A DNA stretch of 64,000 nucleotides, from the NCBI GenBank assembly GCA_025934255.1, contig JAICYJ010000002.1:62001-126000 (forward strand), read 5' to 3'. Source of the stretch: Thermoleophilia bacterium. GTDB taxonomy: Bacteria; Actinomycetota; Thermoleophilia; Gaiellales; JAICJC01. Position numbers and translations under genes: made by a program. The notes beneath the pieces were generated by a model, which saw only the letters and a program-made list of their open reading frames with translations, was not told where the DNA came from and ran no database searches. Shown in pieces: positions 59,041 to 64,000 of the stretch (its first letter is position 1; the number at the start of each line of letters is the position of its first letter).

Positions 59041-60720
59041 TCAGGCCTTCCACATCTCCCTCGCGTCGAGGTGGAAGGTCGGCCCTACGGCCAGGCCGTG
59101 GACGTTCGTGCGGGTGGCGCGCAGCTCGTTGATCCAGTAGGCGATCACGTCCGGCACCTCCTCGTTCTGGATGGTCGCGGCCTGGACCGCGAGATCCTTC
59201 CGCTTCTGCTCGTCGGCCTCGCCCTCGAACTGCTTGACCAGCGTGTCGAACTGCGGATCGCACCAGTGCGCGGAGTTCCATGCGCCGGCGTTCGACAGGT
59301 CGGGCTTCGGCACGGAGCTGCACAGATAGGCCGGGTCGATGGTCTGGCCGGCGACGCCACGGGCACCCCAGTCGGTGATGCCGAAGTTGGCCTGCAGCCA
59401 GGGCTGGTTGGCGCCGGTGCCGTAGAACTTCGTCTGCGGCTGGACGTCCAGCGTGATGTTGAACCCGGCCGGGGCCGCCATCTGCTTGACGTACTGGGCG
59501 TACTGCGGGATCTCCAGGAACTGCTCGGTCGTGAGCGTGACGTTGACCGATGTCATCCCGGCGGTCTGCAGCAGCTGCTTGGCCTTGGCGATGTCCTGCG
59601 CCCGCTGCGGCACCTCCGCGGCGGTCGGCGATCCCGGGTAGATGGGCGCGAACGCGTGGTCGTTCCCGAGCTCGGCCTTGCCGCCCAGCAGGCCCTGGAC
59701 GAGGCCGGGCCGGTCGAGCGCGTACGCCAGCGCCTGGCGCACCTCCTTCTGCTTCCAGGGGTCCTGGTCGACCCGCATCTGCAGCGTGCGGTACTCGCTC
59801 GACGGCGTCTCGCTGACGTGGATGTTGGCGTCCGAGAACAGCGCCTGCGAGCCCTGGTAGGGCACCTGCGGGAACACGTCGATGGAGCCGCCCTGGATGG
59901 CCAGCACGATCGGCGGCGTGTCTGCGAAGTACTTGATCTGGACGGCGTCCAGATAGGGCAGCGTGGGGCCGCCCCAGTACTTCGGGTTCTTGACGTAGCT
60001 GGCGCCCTGGTCGGCCGAGAACGTCTTCAGGATGAACGGCCCGGTGCCGATCCCGCCCTTCGTGAACGTCCCCTCCTTGTAGTCCTTGGGCAGGATCACG
60101 GAGTTGTAGTTGAAGGACGAGACGAGCGTCGGGAAGTCGCCGTAGGGGCGGTCGAGATGGAACATCACGGTCTGGTCGTCCACCTTCTCGATGTTGCCGT
60201 TCGAGAGCACGCCGGCGAACGCCGACAGCGCGGCAGAACCGACCTTGGGATCGGTGATGCGATCGAAGGAGGCGACCACGTCGTCGACCGTGAAGGGTGA
60301 GCCGTCCTGCCAGAGCACGCCCTGGCGGATGGTGAACGTCCACTCGTCGGGCTTGGTGCCGGGCTGCCACTTGGTGGCAAGACGCGGCTGCATCACGTAG
60401 TTGGCGTCGGGGAAGACCAGGTAGTCCGCGGCCAGCTGCGTGGTCATGATCGAGCCGGTGTTGAACATGGTGATCGGGTCGACGTCCTGGGCCGGCGATG
60501 TGATGCCGAACACCCCGGTGCCGCCGCGCTTGACGGGGCCGGCGCTGCTGCTGCCGCCACTGCCGCCGGAGCTCGAGCTGGAGCTGCTCCCGCAGGCGGC
60601 CAGAATCGCCGTCAGCGCAGGCAGAGACACGCCCATCATGGTTGCCCGGACGAGCAACTGCTGGCGGGACATCCTGCCGGACTTCGCCTCTTCGTACAGG
60701 TGATACTCGTAGTCGTTCAC
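59041..60720 (-). CDS. ABC transporter substrate-binding lipoprotein, family 5 (OppA/DppA type)
   Basis: 559 residues. The N-terminus has a cytosolic arm, SRQQLLVRATMMGVSLPALTAIL, and a lipobox LAAC (Cys43), then a Ser/Gly linker typical of Gram-positive lipoproteins. The mature part is SBP_bac_5: WTFTIRQGVLWQDGSPFTVDDVVASFDRI, YVKNPKYWGG, RQALAYALDR. It binds a peptide-like or other ligand outside the membrane. GTG 60720 has AGGA four bases upstream; no ATG fits. Preceded by the GntR gene on the same strand. Confidence 0.93.
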   Translation of the reverse strand: MNDYEYHLYEEAKSGRMSRQQLLVRATMMGVSLPALTAILAACGSSSSSSSGGSGGSSSAGPVKRGGTGVFGITSPAQDVDPITMFNTGSIMTTQLAADYLVFPDANYVMQPRLATKWQPGTKPDEWTFTIRQGVLWQDGSPFTVDDVVASFDRITDPKVGSAALSAFAGVLSNGNIEKVDDQTVMFHLDRPYGDFPTLVSSFNYNSVILPKDYKEGTFTKGGIGTGPFILKTFSADQGASYVKNPKYWGGPTLPYLDAVQIKYFADTPPIVLAIQGGSIDVFPQVPYQGSQALFSDANIHVSETPSSEYRTLQMRVDQDPWKQKEVRQALAYALDRPGLVQGLLGGKAELGNDHAFAPIYPGSPTAAEVPQRAQDIAKAKQLLQTAGMTSVNVTLTTEQFLEIPQYAQYVKQMAAPAGFNITLDVQPQTKFYGTGANQPWLQANFGITDWGARGVAGQTIDPAYLCSSVPKPDLSNAGAWNSAHWCDPQFDTLVKQFEGEADEQKRKDLAVQAATIQNEEVPDVIAYWINELRATRTNVHGLAVGPTFHLDAREMWKA

Positions 60721-60768
60721 CAATTCCTCGCTTCCTCGTCGGGGGTGCGCGTCCACCTCGGACGTTCG

Positions 60769-60780
60769 TTGTCGTAACAA
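60769..60780. promoter_or_regulatory. Candidate GntR-type operator before the transporter genes
   Basis: TTGT-CGTA-ACAA, an inverted repeat of the TnGT/ACnA style bound by FadR-type GntR proteins. It lies between the GntR gene and the binding-protein start. Single occurrence, so weak. Confidence 0.35.
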
Positions 60781-60793
60781 GTTGGTTTGATGG

Positions 60794-61513
60794 TCACAGG
60801 CCGACCTCATCGGTGGTCGTTTGAAGCGGGCCGGCCAGCACCATGCCGGCCACGAAGCCGATGTGCCCGCGCATCTCGCGCTCGGCGACCGCCGCGGCGC
60901 CGTCCGCGATCGCATCCGCGATCCGCACGTGTGCCTCGGCACAGGCCCGCGACGCGGTCGCCTTGGGGCGTGCCCGGCGGCGCAGGGTGAGGGCCAGCGT
61001 CAGTGCGTCCTCCACCATCCGGCGCAGCAACGGGTTCGACGCGGCCTCGGCGATGGCCGTGTGGAAATCGATGTCGTGGTTCGTGAACCCGTCGACGTCG
61101 TCGGCCTGAACGCAGGCCAGAGACCGCGCAGCCAGCGATCGCAGCTCGGCGACCTGATCGGCCTTGGCCCGCTCCGCGGCCCGTCCGGCAGCGTACGGCT
61201 CGAGCGCATCGCGCACCTCGTAGGCGCGCCTGACGGAGAGCTCCGACAGCTGCACCACCCGTCCCCCGCGCCTGCCGTTGGGCTCGATCACGCCGATGTC
61301 CTTCAGCCGCAGCAGGGCCTCGCGCACGGGCGTCTTGCTGACTCCCAGCTGCTCGGCCAGGGCCGCCTCGGTCACCGGGCTTCCCGGCGCCAGGCGCCGG
61401 TCGATGATCCCCCGACGAATCGCTTCGTAGACGGCATCGGTCAGGCTATCGGGGCGCACTTCGAGGAAGAGGGGCGCCTCCGGGCCTTCGGGGACAACGG
61501 CCGGAGGGGGCAC
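60794..61513 (-). CDS. GntR-family (FadR/FCD) transcriptional regulator
   Basis: 239 residues. The winged HTH is at about 22-85 (LTDAVYEAIRRGIIDRRLAPGSPVTEAALAEQLGVSKTPVREALLRLKDIGVIE). The FCD ligand domain follows, with the metal ligands Asp and His in DIDFHTAIAEAASN and His in EAHVRIADAI. FCD members bind carboxylic or amino acids through a metal. It likely controls the transporter and possibly the ammonia-lyase-like gene next to it. GTG start; TATGAT lies 10 bases upstream, in a palindromic region. Confidence 0.93.
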   Translation of the reverse strand: MPPPAVVPEGPEAPLFLEVRPDSLTDAVYEAIRRGIIDRRLAPGSPVTEAALAEQLGVSKTPVREALLRLKDIGVIEPNGRRGGRVVQLSELSVRRAYEVRDALEPYAAGRAAERAKADQVAELRSLAARSLACVQADDVDGFTNHDIDFHTAIAEAASNPLLRRMVEDALTLALTLRRRARPKATASRACAEAHVRIADAIADGAAAVAEREMRGHIGFVAGMVLAGPLQTTTDEVGL

Positions 61514-61525
61514 CGGGCGAACGTA

Positions 61526-61542
61526 TCATATTCCAGATATGA
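61526..61542. promoter_or_regulatory. Palindrome in the GntR promoter
   Basis: TCATAT, 5-base spacer, ATATGA. It covers the GntR -10 region (minus TATGAT). A candidate autoregulatory site. A second imperfect repeat (GACAATC/GATTG) lies just upstream at about 61541-61568. Confidence 0.45.
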
Positions 61543-61569
61543 CAACAATCTCGGCGCCTGGATTGTCAT

Positions 61570-63006
61570 CTAGATGCCGACGCCGGCGCCCTTGAGCATC
61601 CAGGCTGCGAGGGCCGACAGATCCTGATCCCAGGCCTCGCCGACGCCGATGAACGGCACCAGCTCGCGGGCGCGGGCGCGCACGGGGCCCGTGCCGGCGC
61701 CCAGCGGCTCCACGCCGCGCAGGTCGATCGCCTGAGCCGACACCACCAGCTCCAGCGCGCCCAGCCGCGCTGCCAGCCCCACCGTCTCGGCCAGCCGCCG
61801 CGCCCCCAGCGGTGCCATCGTCAGGTGATCCTCGATCCCGCCCGCGACCGTCGAGGTCGGCAGCTCCAATGACACCGGCATCGCCAGCAGCCGCGCCTCG
61901 GCGGCCAGCGCGGCCGCGCCGCCGCCGACCAGCGCCAGCGCGTCGTCGGGGGTGTCGGTGCTGCGAAGCCCGGTGGAGATCCCGGACCAGTGCCCGGCCA
62001 GATGCTTCTGGATGCGCTCGCAGCTCGCCGTCATCACCTGCGCCATCGCGATCCGCATCAGGTCGAGCGCCGCCGCCACCGGGGTCACGTCGAAGTTGCC
62101 GACCGAAACGATCCGGCCCTCCGAGGCGACCACCATCGGGTTGTCGCCCGAGGCGTTGAGCTCGGTCTCCAGCTGCATGTGGGCGTGGCCGAACGCGTCG
62201 CGGGCGGCGCCCAGCACCTGCGGGAGGGTGCGGAAGCTGAGCGGGTCCTGCAGGTTCCGCGGCGCCCCGGGCTGCCACAGGTAGCTGCCCTCGAGCAGCG
62301 TTCGCATCCGCCCGATCGACGTGGCCAGCCCGCGGAACGGCCGCGCGTCGGCCACGTGCGGATGCAGCACCGACGGGTTGCCGGCGAACCCCTCCAGGCT
62401 GAGCGCCCCCACCACGTCATAGGCGTCGAGCAGCCGCGCCGTGTCGGCCAGTGCCAGAGCGCCGATCCCGACCGAGAGCGAGTTGCCGTTCAGCAGCGCC
62501 AGCGGCTCGCCTCGCTCGAGCACCAGCCCGCGCGCCTGCAGCGCATCGATCAGCTCGGCCATTGCCGGCAGGTCGGACTGGCCAAGCGATCCGATCGGCG
62601 GCAGCTGCGGCGCCGCACCGTCGTTGAGCGCGGCCACGAACGCGTCGGCCACCTCCGGCCGCACCATGCTGTGCCCGCGGCACAGTGCGTTCACCCGGTG
62701 CAGCAGCGCCGCGCGTCCCACCTCACCGGGCAGCGGGTCGCCGTGCGAGGTGCGATGCGCCTGGATCGTGAGTCGCGCGAAGCGCCCGGCGTCCTCCGCG
62801 GACTGGCGCACCTCGCGCAGGGCGCCCACCCCCGTGTTGAGGCCGTAGACGGGCTGGTCGCCCTCGGCCAGGCGAGCGGCCAGCTCCGACGCCGCTCTCA
62901 TCCGCCGCGTTGCCTCGCTGGACAGCGCCACCGGCAGTCCGTCACGGGCGACCGCCGCCACGTCCTCCACGATCAACCGGGCGCCGGTCAGGATCAGCTC
63001 GTCCAT
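61570..63006 (-). CDS. Histidine/aromatic ammonia-lyase family protein lacking the MIO tripeptide
   Basis: 478 residues, aligned over the full HutH/PAL length. Family segments: VYGLNTGVGALREVR, LALLNGNSLSVG, GNPSVLHPH, LQDPLSFRTLPQVLGA, NASGDNPMV, TSTVAGGIEDHLTMA. The residues that cyclise into the MIO electrophile (GSVGASGDLAPL in typical HutH, positions 142-144) read GSLGQSDLPAM here: Gln143-Ser144-Asp145, with no Ala-Ser-Gly. The DNA is unambiguous and in frame. It probably cannot do classical ammonia elimination. TAGGAT 6 bases before ATG 63006. Same strand and next to GntR and the Opp transporter. Confidence 0.87.
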   Translation of the reverse strand: MDELILTGARLIVEDVAAVARDGLPVALSSEATRRMRAASELAARLAEGDQPVYGLNTGVGALREVRQSAEDAGRFARLTIQAHRTSHGDPLPGEVGRAALLHRVNALCRGHSMVRPEVADAFVAALNDGAAPQLPPIGSLGQSDLPAMAELIDALQARGLVLERGEPLALLNGNSLSVGIGALALADTARLLDAYDVVGALSLEGFAGNPSVLHPHVADARPFRGLATSIGRMRTLLEGSYLWQPGAPRNLQDPLSFRTLPQVLGAARDAFGHAHMQLETELNASGDNPMVVASEGRIVSVGNFDVTPVAAALDLMRIAMAQVMTASCERIQKHLAGHWSGISTGLRSTDTPDDALALVGGGAAALAAEARLLAMPVSLELPTSTVAGGIEDHLTMAPLGARRLAETVGLAARLGALELVVSAQAIDLRGVEPLGAGTGPVRARARELVPFIGVGEAWDQDLSALAAWMLKGAGVGI

Positions 63007-63057
63007 GCGCTCATCCTACGGGTCTGGGTGGGGTCCGCGTGACTACACTGCTCCCCC
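63007..63057. promoter_or_regulatory. Divergent leaderless promoters, ammonia-lyase-like and MetE-like genes
   Basis: Minus TAGGAT (plus 63013-63018), 6-base spacer to ATG 63006. Plus TACACT (63044-63049), 8-base spacer to ATG 63058. Confidence 0.55.
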
Positions 63058-64000
63058 ATGGTCTCGGCTCACACAGACGTGGTCGGCAGCCTGCTCCGCC
63101 CGCAGGCGCTGCTCGACGCCCGCCAACGGCTCGAGCAGGGCGAGATCGAACCGGCCGAGTTCAAGCGGATCGAGGACGCGGCGGTGGACGCCGCGGTGGC
63201 CCTGCAGGAGCAGGCCGGGCTGGATGTCGTGACCGACGGCGAGATGCGCCGCCTGTCGTTCCAGAGCGGCCTGCCGGATGCTGTCGAGGGCTTCGGCGAG
63301 GTGCCGCTGGATGCCTATCTATGGGGCGAGTGGCACGGCGACGAGCAGGTCGGCGACCGCGCCACGGAACGGCCGCCGCGCCTGGGCGTGCGCGAGCCCC
63401 TGCGCCGGCGCCGCCACATCGCGGCCGAGGAGCTGACCTACCTGCGCGGCCGCACCAGCCGCATCCCCAAGATCACCCTCACCAGCCCCAGCCTCTACGC
63501 CAACCTGTGGTCGCCGGAGCTGTCGCTCGACGCCTATCCCACGCTGGACAGCTTCCTGGAGGACGTCGTCGAGATCATGCGGGACGAGGTGCGCGAGCTG
63601 GCGCGGCTGGGCGCAACCTACCTGCAGCTGGACGCCCCGCACTACCCGCTGCTGATCGACCCGGCCACGCGCGCGTTCTACGAGTCGCAGGGCTGGTCGC
63701 TCGAGCGCTGGCTCGACCGCGGCATCGAGCTCGACAACGCCGTGATCGCAGCCGCCCCCGGCGTCACCTTCGGGTTCCATCTGTGCCGCGGCAACCAGGG
63801 CAGCCGCTGGCTGGTGTCCGGCGGCTACGACCCGATCGCCCCGCGCGTATTCCGCGGTGTCAACGCGCAGCGGCTGCTGCTCGAGTACGACGACGAGCGG
63901 TCGGGCTCGTTCGAGCCGCTGCGCGAGGTGCCGGACGACCGGATGGTGGTGCTGGGGCTGGTCACCACCAAGTCCGGGCGCCGCGAGACGGTGGAGGAGC
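63058..64000 (+). CDS. Cobalamin-independent methionine synthase-like protein (partial)
   Basis: At least 314 residues, open at the right edge. It is the single C-terminal-type MetE barrel (COG0620-like) rather than full-length MetE. It opens HTDVVGSLLRPQALL; DVVTDGEMRRLSFQ follows. Zinc ligands fit FHLCRGN (His and Cys) with Glu in LLLEYDDE; the last Cys lies past the edge. Stand-alone members methylate other thiols or act in corrinoid or catabolic pathways. Divergent from the ammonia-lyase-like gene. TACACT 8 bases before ATG. Confidence 0.87.
   Translation, partial: MVSAHTDVVGSLLRPQALLDARQRLEQGEIEPAEFKRIEDAAVDAAVALQEQAGLDVVTDGEMRRLSFQSGLPDAVEGFGEVPLDAYLWGEWHGDEQVGDRATERPPRLGVREPLRRRRHIAAEELTYLRGRTSRIPKITLTSPSLYANLWSPELSLDAYPTLDSFLEDVVEIMRDEVRELARLGATYLQLDAPHYPLLIDPATRAFYESQGWSLERWLDRGIELDNAVIAAAPGVTFGFHLCRGNQGSRWLVSGGYDPIAPRVFRGVNAQRLLLEYDDERSGSFEPLREVPDDRMVVLGLVTTKSGRRETVEE

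Noticed and set aside
1..64000. tRNA, rRNA or riboswitch genes.
   Set aside because: No cloverleaf T-loop motif in a non-coding gap, and no gap longer than 231 bases. leuC and the metE-like gene look leaderless, so no riboswitch can precede them.

Overview
The window is a very GC-rich, gene-dense piece of bacterial chromosome (about 70% G+C by eye). I count 58 protein genes, almost no intergenic space, and see no tRNA, rRNA, CRISPR array, prophage or insertion sequence. High GC, frequent GTG and TTG starts, a PAC2 protein, a MarP-like membrane serine protease, three-piece transhydrogenase genes and many apparently leaderless promoters (a TAnnnT box 6-8 bases before the start codon) point to an actinobacterium. 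A deep lineage such as Thermoleophilia (Solirubrobacterales/Gaiellales) is my best guess, by inference only. The metabolism looks aerobic, heterotrophic and scavenging.

Layout. 1-9.9 kb: end of an aldo/keto reductase, a small hypothetical, an alpha/beta hydrolase, cyclopropane fatty acid synthase plus an SDR, leuCD, an Asp-box lipoprotein candidate, pntAA-pntAB-pntB and a PEP mutase/isocitrate lyase-type enzyme. 9.9-10.13 kb: three 78-bp tandem palindromic repeats. 10.1-20 kb: M20 peptidase and SNF2 helicase, a molybdenum hydroxylase operon of PaoABC type, a phosphoesterase, ilvD and a 76-residue protein. 20-27 kb: iron-type alcohol dehydrogenase, EamA exporter, carboxylesterase, hotdog thioesterase, double cupin, VOC and GNAT proteins, CnoX-like thioredoxin and PAC2 protein. 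26.8-36.9 kb: MarP-like protease, a MoxR/VWA pair, SDR plus enoyl-CoA hydratase, two tandem GAF-GGDEF diguanylate cyclases, HNH endonuclease, class IV aminotransferase, RNase HI, a methyltransferase and a cupin.

37-50.7 kb is a catabolic region: M20 peptidase, zincin-like lipoprotein, a LacI regulator divergent from an amidohydrolase/cysteine-dioxygenase-like pair, a GlcD-type FAD oxidase, cupins, a quinone oxidoreductase divergent from an operon of Fae-like protein, enolase-superfamily enzyme and zinc alcohol dehydrogenase, then a deaminase-type amidohydrolase and a second zinc alcohol dehydrogenase.

50.7-64 kb is a minus-strand series: a histidine/aromatic ammonia-lyase homologue that lacks the Ala-Ser-Gly needed for the MIO cofactor, a GntR regulator, an Opp/Dpp transporter with fused ATPases, an IclR regulator with a perfect palindromic operator candidate, an MFS transporter, a Gfo/Idh oxidoreductase and a hydantoinase-type amidohydrolase. 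I read this as an uptake and catabolic system for an amino-acid- or cyclic-ureide/peptide-like compound. It is the best candidate here for an undescribed pathway. A cobalamin-independent methionine synthase-like gene runs off the right edge.
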